Shown piece after piece: positions 7,948 through 16,111 of a stretch of DNA of 64,000 nucleotides. The position numbers and the translations under genes were made by a program. The notes beneath the pieces were generated by a model, which saw only the letters and a program-made list of their open reading frames with translations, did no database searches and was not told the DNA's origin. This DNA comes from Gammaproteobacteria bacterium LSUCC0057. Lineage in GTDB: Bacteria > Pseudomonadota > Gammaproteobacteria > Pseudomonadales > Porticoccaceae. Location: assembly GCA_004535795.1 (NCBI GenBank), contig SPIA01000001.1:485126-549125 (forward strand), read 5' to 3'. Numbering within the stretch: the stretch's first letter is position 1; every line of letters begins with the position of its first letter.

Positions 7948-9487
7948 GGGGAAAACAACAGTCAAACTCAGCTATTTAATCGCCGCAGTGACTCTGGTCG
8001 CCTGCAGCAGCGAGCGGGGCGCCACACCGTTGCCGGGGTCGCAGCCGCTGCCGCCCGCTTACACGGCGCCGCACTGGCAGTCCAAGCCAGTGGCCGTCGC
8101 CCCGGTCGAGCACCCCTACATGGCGCCCGCCGGTCGCAACTCGATGCACAGCGACAGCTACAACAGCGATGTCCATCACAGCAGAGCGCCGACCGCTAGC
8201 GCAGTGGTGCAGAGCTCGAGGTTGGGTGCCAAACGGTTGGGCGGTCAGTGCGCCACCAACACATTTACCGGCGATGGCAAGCTGATTCTGCTCTGCGCCA
8301 AGCTAGACGGCTTTCGCATTCAGCTGCTGCAGCCGCGCACCCTTGAGCTGCTCGCCGAGTACCGTATGCCGGTGCGCTCCTCCAGCTATCAGGCGCTGTT
8401 GGCGTGGGACCGCTCGATTATCATGAATGACAGCTCCGGCGCTTACTTCTATCTCGACGATCAGGACCGGGTGGTGTTAGTCGACAATCTCAATCGCATT
8501 CTTCGTCTTGGCCACCGCCAGCTGGCCGGCGGCGAGTGGGAGTTTTATCTCGATCGGCAGTGGGATCTCAGCGGCGTAGTGCCCAGTGACTGCTTGCGGC
8601 CAACCAACCCATTCGCCTCCGGCGAGTGCGACATGATCACCGCCGTGCTGCCTGACCACACTGGCGACCTGTGGTGGGCCAGCCGCTATGGCCGCATCGG
8701 CACCGTCGATACCAGCAGTGGTAGGGTAGCGGCGATAACGCTGGCCGGCGAAGAGGTGCAAAATGGCTTCGCGGTGGCGGCGGACGGCGTCTATTTGGTC
8801 TCAGATCACGCCCTCTACGCACTGGATAAAAGCCCCGACGGCAACCCGCTGGTGCGCTGGCGCGAGCCCTACGACCGCGGCAGTGGGCGCAAGGTGGGCT
8901 CGATCAACCAGGGCAGCGGCAACACACCCACGCTGTTTTCGCGCTATCTGACTATTACCGACAACGCCGTCCAGCAGATTAACCTGTTGATCTACGAGCG
9001 CCTCGCGGCAACAGACCGGCTGGTCTGCCAAGTGCCACTATTTATCCCTGGCGGCTCGGCTACCGACAACTCGATGATCGCCTACAATCACACGGTTATT
9101 GTTGAGAACAACGCCGGTTACAGCAGTGTCTACGGCGACAACGACTGGTCATTGATGCCGGGTGGTGTCGAGCGCATTGATGTCGATCCGGCCACCGGCA
9201 GCTGCACCACAGTGTGGCGCTCGGCGATCAATGCCCCCTCCTCGGTGCCCAAATTGGCCGCCTCTATTGGCGTCGCTTATTTTTACGCCTTTGCCCTCGA
9301 GGCCAGCGGCGAGCGGCTCTGGTCGCTGGTCGGGTTAGATGTGCACAGCGGTGAAACGGTGGTCGAGCTGCCCACCGGTTACGGTGCGGTGTTCAATAAC
9401 AATTGGGCACCAATTACTTTGGCCCCGGACGGCACCGCCTATGTCGTTACCAGCCGCGGTATCTTGGCGTTGTGGCAGCCTGAGTAA
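7946..9487 (+). CDS. Lipoprotein, probable beta-propeller, unknown function
   Basis: 513 residues with an N-terminal lipoprotein signal: positive VKL, hydrophobic SYLIAAVTL and a lipobox L-V-A-C with the lipidated cysteine at C20. The rest is rich in short beta strands with repeated W-x-G and T-x-D/G patterns (DHTGDLWWASRYGRIGTVD, APDGTAYVVTSRGIL), which suggests an SMP-30/PQQ-like propeller exposed in the periplasm or at the outer membrane. I do not recognise the family. The only in-frame start is a TTG at 7946 with no clear ribosome site, inside the terminator of the preceding Rieske gene. A bidirectional terminator follows. A steroid-binding or lactonase-type role is possible but unproven. 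Confidence 0.75.
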   Translation: MGKTTVKLSYLIAAVTLVACSSERGATPLPGSQPLPPAYTAPHWQSKPVAVAPVEHPYMAPAGRNSMHSDSYNSDVHHSRAPTASAVVQSSRLGAKRLGGQCATNTFTGDGKLILLCAKLDGFRIQLLQPRTLELLAEYRMPVRSSSYQALLAWDRSIIMNDSSGAYFYLDDQDRVVLVDNLNRILRLGHRQLAGGEWEFYLDRQWDLSGVVPSDCLRPTNPFASGECDMITAVLPDHTGDLWWASRYGRIGTVDTSSGRVAAITLAGEEVQNGFAVAADGVYLVSDHALYALDKSPDGNPLVRWREPYDRGSGRKVGSINQGSGNTPTLFSRYLTITDNAVQQINLLIYERLAATDRLVCQVPLFIPGGSATDNSMIAYNHTVIVENNAGYSSVYGDNDWSLMPGGVERIDVDPATGSCTTVWRSAINAPSSVPKLAASIGVAYFYAFALEASGERLWSLVGLDVHSGETVVELPTGYGAVFNNNWAPITLAPDGTAYVVTSRGILALWQPE

Positions 9488-9497
9488 CGGCGAGTGC

Positions 9498-9530
9498 AAA
9501 AAAAGCGAGGCTCAACGCCTCGCTTTTTTT
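9498..9530. terminator. Bidirectional rho-independent terminator
   Basis: Perfect 8-bp stem AGCGAGGC (9504-9511) / GCCTCGCT (9517-9524) with a 5-base loop, flanked by an A-run on the left and a T-run on the right. It separates the lipoprotein gene from the convergent 5-alpha-reductase gene and can serve both strands. Confidence 0.9.
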
Positions 9531-9545
9531 GTGGGTCAGAGTGGC

Positions 9546-10346
9546 TTACAAGATGCCGGGGATAATCGCTTTGCGCTCGGTCGGGTACTCCGGGAAAGTC
9601 TTGTGGAACCAGCGGTGGGTGTAGATGGCGCGCGGCACCAAGTTACCGACGGTCATCGCCAACACAAACACCGCACCAAAATTCCAAGTCATCACGGTAA
9701 AGCCGACAAACGAGAGGATTTCGCCGAGGTACTGTGGACAGCTGACAAACTTAAAACCGCCGCCGTAGGGGATCTTGTAGCGCGGCTCGTCCGGCGACGG
9801 GTTCTTTGAGCGCAAGTTGCGCAAAATGTAGTCGGAGTGCACGTTCAGCGTAAACCCAAACAGATAGATCGCCAGGCCGATGATAAAGCGCGGGTCGCTG
9901 AACCAGTCAACGGTGTAGTGGCTGCCCAGCTCAGCGATGTACTCGGCATTGAAGTAGCCGTGCAGCAGCAGCGTTAGCCAGCCGGCGATGACCACATTGA
10001 GCGCAAACGAGGACTCACTGCCCGGTTGTACACGCATCAGCAGTGGCGCGACCAGCGCGCGGTTGGTGTAGTGGAACATCCACACCGCCAAGAAAAACAG
10101 TGGCACCGGTTGCCAGGCATTGGCGCCTTGAAAGAAGACTATAGGGAACACTAGCAGCCCGGGCAGTTCCATAACTACCCAGCCTACTTTTGAGTTGAGC
10201 TTAATGCCTTTGCGTTTTTTGCCACCACCAAAGCGGCCGCCGTAGGCGGCGGTGCCAAAAAAGCTGCCGACAAAAATTAGCGCCGCGTAGACAAAACCAA
10301 AAGTCAGGGCGGTGTCGTAAAAGGTGTTGCCGGTGTACCACTGCAT
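9546..10346 (-). CDS. Steroid 5-alpha-reductase family membrane protein (SRD5A-like)
   Basis: 266-residue integral membrane protein with about six or seven hydrophobic segments. The C-terminal half carries family signatures: LNVHSDYILRNLR, YKIPYGGGFKFVSCPQYLGEI and NLVPRAIYTHRWF...FPEYPTERKAIIP, very like human SRD5A1/2. These enzymes reduce the delta-4 double bond of 3-keto-delta-4 steroids with NADPH to 5-alpha products. The catalytic Q-E pair of SRD5A2 reads M59-E60 here, and the tyrosine near FHYTNRA (Y93) is kept. ATG start with AGAGGAAC upstream. It is divergent from a delta-4(5-alpha)-dehydrogenase that would catalyse the reverse reaction. Confidence 0.86.
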   Translation of the reverse strand: MQWYTGNTFYDTALTFGFVYAALIFVGSFFGTAAYGGRFGGGKKRKGIKLNSKVGWVVMELPGLLVFPIVFFQGANAWQPVPLFFLAVWMFHYTNRALVAPLLMRVQPGSESSFALNVVIAGWLTLLLHGYFNAEYIAELGSHYTVDWFSDPRFIIGLAIYLFGFTLNVHSDYILRNLRSKNPSPDEPRYKIPYGGGFKFVSCPQYLGEILSFVGFTVMTWNFGAVFVLAMTVGNLVPRAIYTHRWFHKTFPEYPTERKAIIPGIL

Positions 10347-10596
10347 AGCCGTTCCTCTGTGCTGGCGCGCAGAGCGGGAGAGCTTGCGCGGTTATTATTG
10401 ATCTGGGTAATGTAATCAAAGGCTGTGGTGGCAGATACCCGCATTCGGACTAGTTGCTCCGTCACTTTCTACCTCTAGTGGTGTCGCGCTAACCAGCTAG
10501 CCACATCGTCCATTTGTGGGGTGTGCCGGTGGCACCATTTGAGTAATTTAGCACGACAACAATGAAAATTATTTGAGCCGCAGATAAGGTCTTTCG
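10347..10596. promoter_or_regulatory. Divergent intergenic region, 5-alpha-reductase / ketosteroid dehydrogenase
   Basis: 250 bases without a gene, between two genes read outward. It contains an inverted repeat GTGCC-GGT-GGCAC at 10523-10535, about 62 bases before the ATG at 10597, a reasonable place for an operator. No convincing -35/-10 pair was found on either strand. Confidence 0.4.
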
Positions 10597-12072
10597 ATGT
10601 TCACTTCAGCTAATGCCACTCTAGACGCCAGCCATGTGGTTGGTTGGGATCATCAGTTCGATGTGGTAGTGGTAGGCTATGGTGGTGCCGGTGCCAGTGC
10701 CGCAATTGCCGCCCACGATGCTGGTGCTAATGTGGCTATATTTGATCTCGCCTCGGCCCCTGGTGGGTCGACGGCGCTCTCATCGGCAGAGCTCTACCTC
10801 GGCGGTGGCACCCGGGTGCAACAAGCCTGTGGCTACCACGACACCCCGCAGGCGATGTACGACTACCTGATGGCCAGCAACGGCCCGCAAGCGGATAGCG
10901 CTAAAATTCGCGCCTACTGCGATGGCAGTGTCGACCACTTTAATTGGTTGGTGGAGCTTGGGGTGCCGTTTAAAGACAGTGAGTACCAGCAGCGGGCGAT
11001 GATGGCGTTGAGCGACGACTGCCTTCTATACACCGGCAATGAAAAAAGCCACCCATTCAACCAGTTGGCGCCCCCCGCGCCGCGTGGCCACAACTTGCAG
11101 GTCAAAGGTGACAACGGCGGACCGCTGTTCATCGGTACTTTGGCCGCGGCCATCGCGGCGCGCGGTATTGCGCAATTTTTTGATAGCCGCGCGCTGCGCT
11201 TAGTGATTGACCACAGTGGCGATGCTAAGCGAGTAGTTGGGGTGGTCTTTCGCATAGATATGCAAGAGGTGTTTGTCCGCGCCGAGCGTGGCGTGGTGCT
11301 CTGTGCTGGAGGCTTTGTGATGAACCAAACAATGGTTGAGCAGTACGCTCCCGATCTGCTGCGCTGTACGGTGCCGGTTGGCAACCCCGGCGATACCGGC
11401 AGCGGTATCGCCATGGGGGTGGCGGCGGGTGGAGTCGCTATTAACATGCACGAGGGCTTTGTCAGCTTGCCATTTTACCCGCCGGCCAGCACCACCTTCG
11501 GCATTTTTATTAACGACAAGTGTCAGCGCTTCATCAATGAAGATGCCTACCATGGTCGAGTCGGTTCGGCGCTGCTGCGCCAGCCCGGTGAGCGCATCTA
11601 TCTTTTGTTAAACATCGATGACTATGGCGATTATGAAACGCGTTCATACTTGGGTGCGCCAGTGGCTGGTACTGGTGAGTGTGTCGTAGAGCTGGCTTGC
11701 GAACTGCAATTAGACAGCCACCTGTTGCAGCAGTGTATCGAGCTCTACAACCATGGCGTGGCACGCGGTGAAGATCGGCAGTTTCATAAACACAGCGATT
11801 GGTTGAAAATGCTGGATTGGCCGCTGGTGGCACTCGACTGCACCCCAGGGCGAGGTGTGCATATGCCCTATTTCACCCTTGGAGGGCTCAAAACTGCCGT
11901 CGACGGCGCGGTGCTAGATGGCAGTGAACAGCCTATCGCTGGTCTGTTTGCCGCTGGCCGAACAGCGTGTGGGGTGCCGCGCCGCGGCGACGGTTACTGT
12001 TCAGGCATCTCGATTGGCGACGCCAGTTTTAGTGGGCGTGTGGCCGGCCGAGCTGCCGCCAACATACAATAA
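10597..12072 (+). CDS. 3-ketosteroid delta-4(5-alpha)-dehydrogenase-like flavoprotein
   Basis: 491-residue FAD enzyme of the KstD/fumarate reductase superfamily. The FAD motif VVGYGGAGASAA lies near residue 25 and ends with GSTALSSAELYLGGG. Its active-site residues match those known for the Rhodococcus jostii delta-4(5-alpha)-KSTD (Tyr319, Tyr466, Ser468 as I recall) at nearly the same numbers: Y318 in EDAYHGR and Y467/S469 in GYCSGISIGD. It lacks the YPGPGATLG motif of delta-1 KstD, which is present in the other paralogue at 51949. Expected reaction: 5-alpha-3-ketosteroid to 3-keto-4-ene steroid. First gene of an operon with SnoaL, old yellow enzyme and amidohydrolase-like proteins. Confidence 0.78.
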   Translation: MFTSANATLDASHVVGWDHQFDVVVVGYGGAGASAAIAAHDAGANVAIFDLASAPGGSTALSSAELYLGGGTRVQQACGYHDTPQAMYDYLMASNGPQADSAKIRAYCDGSVDHFNWLVELGVPFKDSEYQQRAMMALSDDCLLYTGNEKSHPFNQLAPPAPRGHNLQVKGDNGGPLFIGTLAAAIAARGIAQFFDSRALRLVIDHSGDAKRVVGVVFRIDMQEVFVRAERGVVLCAGGFVMNQTMVEQYAPDLLRCTVPVGNPGDTGSGIAMGVAAGGVAINMHEGFVSLPFYPPASTTFGIFINDKCQRFINEDAYHGRVGSALLRQPGERIYLLLNIDDYGDYETRSYLGAPVAGTGECVVELACELQLDSHLLQQCIELYNHGVARGEDRQFHKHSDWLKMLDWPLVALDCTPGRGVHMPYFTLGGLKTAVDGAVLDGSEQPIAGLFAAGRTACGVPRRGDGYCSGISIGDASFSGRVAGRAAANIQ

Positions 12073-12083
12073 GTGAAAAGACT

Positions 12084-12737
12084 ATGAGTATAGAGACATC
12101 AGCAAAAACTTTACAGCAGCGCATCGATCGACTGGAGTCACTGGATGAGATCCGCCAGCTGGCGGCGAAATACTCACTGGCGCTGGATATGCGCGATTTG
12201 GATGCGATGGTCAATCTCTTCCCAGAGGATGTCAAAGTGGGCAAAAACAGCAGCGGCCGCGCCCATCTTAAAAAGTGGCTCGACGAGACCATGCGCAACC
12301 AATTTACCGGCACCTCGCACCACATCGGCAACCACATTATTGAGTTTACCGACCCCGACCAGGCGGTTGGTGTGGTCTACTCGAAAAACGAGCACGAAAC
12401 TCCGACGGCCAACGGCGACATTGAGTGGGTGATCATGCAGATGATCTACTGGGACAACTATCAGCGCATCGACGGCCGCTGGTATTTCAAGCGCCGTTTG
12501 CCCTGCTACTGGTACGCCACCGACCTCAACAAGCCGCCGGTTGGCGACAATAAGATGCGTTGGCCAGATCGCGACCACTACGCCGGTGCCTACCACGACT
12601 TGTGGCCGTCATGGCAGGAATTCTGGCAGACGCCACTCAGCGACGAGCTGCCCACTGTAGCGCCGCCGGCTCCGGCCGAGCAGTTCTTGATGACCATGCG
12701 CGGCCACACCGCGGCGCCGAAAATTAAAACCCGCTGA
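12084..12737 (+). CDS. SnoaL-like (NTF2 fold) protein
   Basis: 217-residue protein whose first about 130 residues have the SnoaL/NTF2 alpha+beta cone pattern: EIRQLAAKYSLALDMRDLDAMVNLF, then W-x-Y-x-R-R near the end of the domain (RWYFKRRLPCYW). A proline-rich tail follows. The fold includes ketosteroid isomerase and various dehydratases, but the Tyr/Asp set of KSI is not evident. It follows the delta-4 dehydrogenase by 11 bases and precedes an old yellow enzyme, so an isomerase, hydratase or binding role in ring-A chemistry is a guess. Confidence 0.75.
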   Translation: MSIETSAKTLQQRIDRLESLDEIRQLAAKYSLALDMRDLDAMVNLFPEDVKVGKNSSGRAHLKKWLDETMRNQFTGTSHHIGNHIIEFTDPDQAVGVVYSKNEHETPTANGDIEWVIMQMIYWDNYQRIDGRWYFKRRLPCYWYATDLNKPPVGDNKMRWPDRDHYAGAYHDLWPSWQEFWQTPLSDELPTVAPPAPAEQFLMTMRGHTAAPKIKTR

Positions 12738-12759
12738 GCGGGCCAGAGGAGAGAGAGTT

Positions 12760-13827
12760 ATGAGCCAACTGCCACATCTATTGGCGCCGCTGCAGCTTGG
12801 CGACATTGTGCTGCGCAACCGCGTCGTGATGGCGCCGATGACTCGCAGCCGGGTCGAGCAGCGCGATCTGCCCGGCGCCATGCAGGTGGAGTACTACCGC
12901 CAGCGCGCCAGCGCCGGGGTCATTATCAGCGAGGGGGTACACCCTTCACCGACCGCGCAGGGTTACTGCCGCACCCCGGGTATCTACAGCGACGCCCAGG
13001 TGGCGGCGTGGCGCCAAGTGACCGCGGCGGTGGCCGAGCGCGGCGGTTCGATGATCTGTCAAATTATGCACTGTGGCCGCGTCGGCCACGCCGACAACAA
13101 AGCGGCCGGCGGTGAGTTTGTCGCCCCCTCGGCGATCCGTTGCAACGCCGAGATCTTTACCGAAACCGGTATGCAGGCGATGGCGACACCGCGTGCGCTG
13201 GCCACTGAAGAGATTCCGTCGCTGATTGAAGAGCATGTCCAGGCGGCTAAAAATGCTATTGCCGCTGGCTTTGCCGGCGTCGAACTGCACGGCACTTCCG
13301 GCTACCTGATGGCGCAGTTTCTCAGTAGCGGCAGCAACCAGCGTCAAGACCAGTACGGTGGCAGCGTTGAAAATCGCGTGCGGCTGGTGGTCGAGACCCT
13401 CACCGCCATCGGCGGCGCGATCGGTTTTGGCCGTGTCGGGCTGCGTATCTGCCCCGGCAACCCGTTCAACGATCTGTACGATGAATACCCCGAGCAGACC
13501 TTTGCCGAGCTGCTCAAGCAGATCGAACCGCTCGGCTTGGCTTACCTACATGTGATCCGCATGGCCAGCACCGGTATCGACAACTTGGCGCTGGCGCGCG
13601 CCCACTTTAATGGCGCAATTATCGGCAACGACAGTTATGACGCCGCCGAGGCCGAGCAGACGATTGCCGCCGGTGAGCTGGCGGCGGTCTCGTTTGGTCG
13701 CCCGTTCATTGCCAACCCGGACTTTGTCGAACGGATTGGCAGCGGCGCAGCGCTCAATAAGATTAATTTTAAAACCCTCTACACCCCCGGCGCCGCCGGC
13801 TACACCGACTACCCCGCGCTCGCTTGA
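12760..13827 (+). CDS. Old yellow enzyme family ene-reductase, atypical active site
   Basis: 355-residue FMN TIM-barrel of the NemA/OYE family: APMTRSR near residue 25, QIMHCGRVGH at 101-110, RQDQYGGSVENR in the 190s, and a C-terminal VSFGRPFIANPD phosphate-binding region. OYEs reduce activated C=C bonds, and steroid 1-ene or 4-ene-3-ones are known substrates of some members. The usual substrate-binding H-x-x-N (or H-x-x-H) pair reads H177-G-T-S180 here, so the second carbonyl-binding residue is a serine. ATG start after AGAGGAGAG. Located between a SnoaL protein and an amidohydrolase-like protein in the delta-4-dehydrogenase operon. Confidence 0.86.
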   Translation: MSQLPHLLAPLQLGDIVLRNRVVMAPMTRSRVEQRDLPGAMQVEYYRQRASAGVIISEGVHPSPTAQGYCRTPGIYSDAQVAAWRQVTAAVAERGGSMICQIMHCGRVGHADNKAAGGEFVAPSAIRCNAEIFTETGMQAMATPRALATEEIPSLIEEHVQAAKNAIAAGFAGVELHGTSGYLMAQFLSSGSNQRQDQYGGSVENRVRLVVETLTAIGGAIGFGRVGLRICPGNPFNDLYDEYPEQTFAELLKQIEPLGLAYLHVIRMASTGIDNLALARAHFNGAIIGNDSYDAAEAEQTIAAGELAAVSFGRPFIANPDFVERIGSGAALNKINFKTLYTPGAAGYTDYPALA

Positions 13828-13852
13828 GCGGGCCTTTGAAAGGAGACGCCGC

Positions 13853-14725
13853 ATGGCGATGCCCAACGATATTGGAATTATAGATTTAATGATGGCGGTG
13901 CCGAACAACGACACCTCCGATTACTACGACTTTATTAAACCGCTGCTGATGGATCAGCAGAGCCGCGACATGTTTCAGATGCCGGCGCAGTATATGTTCA
14001 AAGACCTGCCCAAAACCGGCCAGCAGGACGACTATATCGCCTACACCGTCGACAAGATGGATGAGTTTGGTATTGAAAAAGCGATGATCGGCGTCGACGA
14101 AGACCAGTACTTCACCCAGAACGAGGCGGTTAAACGCCACCCCGACCGCTTCATTGCCTGCTACGACGCCAACCCCAACCGCGGTATGGAAGAGGTGCGC
14201 AAGATTCGCCGGCTCAAGCAGGAGTACGATCTCAAGGCAGTCACCGCGTTCCCGTCAGGGCTCTGCCCGCAGGTGTCGCTGGCCGATAAGCGCTGGTACC
14301 CGGTGTTTGTCACCTGCATCGACTTAGATATCCCGTTCTGTCCTTGTGTCGGTGTGCCGGGTCCGCGGATCCCGATGGAGCCGCAAAAGGTCGAGCACTT
14401 GGATGAGATCTGTTGGTTCTTCCCCGAGCTCAACGTGGTGATGCGCCACGGCGGCGAGCCGTGGACCGACCTGGCCTGGAAGCTGATGCTCAAGTACCCC
14501 AATCTCTACTACATGACCAGCGCCTTTGCCCCCAAGCACTACCCGGAGAATATTGTTAAGTTTGCCAACACCCGCGGCGCCGACAAGGTGATGTACGCCG
14601 GTTATTTCCCGATGGGGCTGTCGCTGGAGCGTATCTTTGCCGATATGCCCAATGTGCCTTTTAAAGACGAGGTGTGGCCAAAGTTTTTGCGCGAAAACGC
14701 CCGCCGAGTGTTCAAGCTAGATTGA
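13853..14725 (+). CDS. Amidohydrolase-2 family protein with degenerate metal site
   Basis: 290 residues; the true start is the ATG at 13853 after AAGGAG (13839-13844), although the frame is open farther upstream. The fold matches the amidohydrolase/decarboxylase TIM-barrel (VEHLDEICWFFPELNVVMRHGGEPW and KFANTRGADKVMY near the end). The N-terminal D-x-H-x-H metal motif is absent (GIIDLMMAVP), and the C-terminal G-S-D-W-P-type aspartate is replaced (MYAGYFPMG). Similar metal-poor members occur in actinobacterial steroid and aromatic clusters. Reaction unknown; a non-metal role or binding protein should be considered. Last gene of its operon. Confidence 0.78.
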   Translation: MAMPNDIGIIDLMMAVPNNDTSDYYDFIKPLLMDQQSRDMFQMPAQYMFKDLPKTGQQDDYIAYTVDKMDEFGIEKAMIGVDEDQYFTQNEAVKRHPDRFIACYDANPNRGMEEVRKIRRLKQEYDLKAVTAFPSGLCPQVSLADKRWYPVFVTCIDLDIPFCPCVGVPGPRIPMEPQKVEHLDEICWFFPELNVVMRHGGEPWTDLAWKLMLKYPNLYYMTSAFAPKHYPENIVKFANTRGADKVMYAGYFPMGLSLERIFADMPNVPFKDEVWPKFLRENARRVFKLD

Positions 14726-14765
14726 GGTTGCCCGGCAGCGCTGTGTGGCGCTACCGGCGCGCCTG

Positions 14766-15236
14766 CTACGGGTAAAACAGGCTGATGGTGTCGACAATAC
14801 AGGCGGGGCGCTGTTCACCCTCGACCTCGATGGTAATGCGCACCACCAGCTTGGCACCGGTTTTGTGCGGCTCAGCCGAGATCACCTCGCCGCGGCCGCT
14901 GATGCGGCTGCCAACTCGCACCACATTGGGAAAGCGAATAGTGTCAGCGCCGTAGTTGACCCCCATCGAGACATTGTTGACCTGCAGCAGCTGCGGCAGA
15001 AACAGGTTGGCCAGTGACAGCGTCAGGTAGCCGTGGGCGACCGTGGCCCCGAAAGGGCCGTCGGCGGCGCGCACCGGGTCGACATGGATCCACTGGTGGT
15101 CGCCGGTGGCCTCGGCAAATTGGTCGATGCGCTGCTGGTCGATAACCATGGGTGGGGTCGGTCCCATCGTTTGGCCGACGGTGTCGAGTAGCTCGCTGGG
15201 GTGGTTGACGACCAGCTGAACAGGTGGCGTAGACAT
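14766..15236 (-). CDS. MaoC-like (R)-specific enoyl-CoA hydratase
   Basis: 156-residue hot-dog protein. The hydratase-2 motif is clear: ATGDHQWIHVDP with catalytic D46 and H51, and VAHGYLTLS downstream. Such enzymes hydrate 2-enoyl-CoA to (3R)-hydroxyacyl-CoA; in steroid degraders they serve side-chain beta-oxidation. Single gene on the minus strand, convergent with the amidohydrolase gene and divergent from the SDR at 15343. ATG start with GGAGCG upstream. Confidence 0.85.
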   Translation of the reverse strand: MSTPPVQLVVNHPSELLDTVGQTMGPTPPMVIDQQRIDQFAEATGDHQWIHVDPVRAADGPFGATVAHGYLTLSLANLFLPQLLQVNNVSMGVNYGADTIRFPNVVRVGSRISGRGEVISAEPHKTGAKLVVRITIEVEGEQRPACIVDTISLFYP

Positions 15237-15342
15237 AGGCGCTCCAAATTGTCGCAGTAGTAATGGTGTCGGTTATTTTGCACGATACCCCAGTAGCGGC
15301 CAGCCGCTTGGCTAGTCCATTCAGAGTAGTGAGGAGAACAGT

Positions 15343-16095
15343 GTGAGAGTATCGGGAAAAGTCGCAGTGGTGACCGGCGCATCGCGCGGCGTCGGCTTGG
15401 CAACAGCCAAGCGGCTGCAGGCCGAGGGCGCCAGCGTGATCATCACCGACATCCATGCCGAGCGCGGCGCCGCCAGTGCCGAGCAGCTCGGGGTGGAATT
15501 TTTCCAGCAAGATGTCAGCTCTGCCGAGGGCTGGCAGAGCTTGGCGCAGAGCCTGCGCGAGCGCCACGGCCGGCTGGATATTCTGGTCAATAACGCCGCA
15601 ATTTTGCAAGCCGCCAGTGTCGTCGATGAGAGTGTAGAGGGCTGGCAGCAGATGATGGCGGTGAATGCCGGTTCGGTGTTTTTAGCCATTAAAACGCTGC
15701 TGCCGTTAATGGCTGAGCAAGATGGCGGCTCAATTATCAACCTCTCTTCCTCATCGGCGCTGATGGGTATGCCGCAGTTTTGCGCCTACACCGCCGCCAA
15801 AGCGGCGGTGCGAAGCCTTACCATGAGCACCGCGGTGCTCTGCAAGCAGCAGGGGCGCGGGGTGCGCTGTAACTCCATCCACCCCGACGGTATCAACACC
15901 GACATGGTTCGCGAGATCGCCGCCAGCTTGCCGGCCGCCGACAAGCAGCAGTACCAGCGCACCGCGCCGTTTATCTGTCAGCCGGAGGATATCGCCAATA
16001 CCATTCTGTTTTTGGCCAGCGATGAATCCAAACACATCAACGGTGCTGCCATCGCCATCGACAACACCGCCACCATCCACCCCCCATACCTGTAA
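15343..16095 (+). CDS. 3-beta/17-beta-hydroxysteroid dehydrogenase-like SDR
   Basis: 250-residue SDR. TGASRGVG cofactor motif near residue 11, VVITD-type acidic residue (IITDIH), NNAAI, NLSSSS, and YTAAK catalytic pair. The segment RCNSIHPDGINTDM and the C-terminal LFLASDESKHINGAAIAIDN closely follow the Comamonas testosteroni 3-beta/17-beta-HSD as I remember it (NSIHPDGIYTPM; VLFLASDES). Expected to oxidise a 3-beta- or 17-beta-hydroxyl to a ketone. GTG start with GAGGAG at 15331-15336. Followed after 16 bases by another SDR. Confidence 0.82.
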   Translation: MRVSGKVAVVTGASRGVGLATAKRLQAEGASVIITDIHAERGAASAEQLGVEFFQQDVSSAEGWQSLAQSLRERHGRLDILVNNAAILQAASVVDESVEGWQQMMAVNAGSVFLAIKTLLPLMAEQDGGSIINLSSSSALMGMPQFCAYTAAKAAVRSLTMSTAVLCKQQGRGVRCNSIHPDGINTDMVREIAASLPAADKQQYQRTAPFICQPEDIANTILFLASDESKHINGAAIAIDNTATIHPPYL

Positions 16096-16111
16096 CCGAT
16101 AGCGAGTCACT

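Noticed and set aside
13610-13852. N-terminal extension of the amidohydrolase-like protein
   Set aside because: Lies inside the old yellow enzyme gene in another frame; AAGGAG and ATG at 13853 mark the real start.
14726-14765. Hairpin AGCGC...GCGCT between the convergent amidohydrolase and MaoC genes as terminator
   Set aside because: Short stem and no T-tract on either side; not enough to call a terminator.
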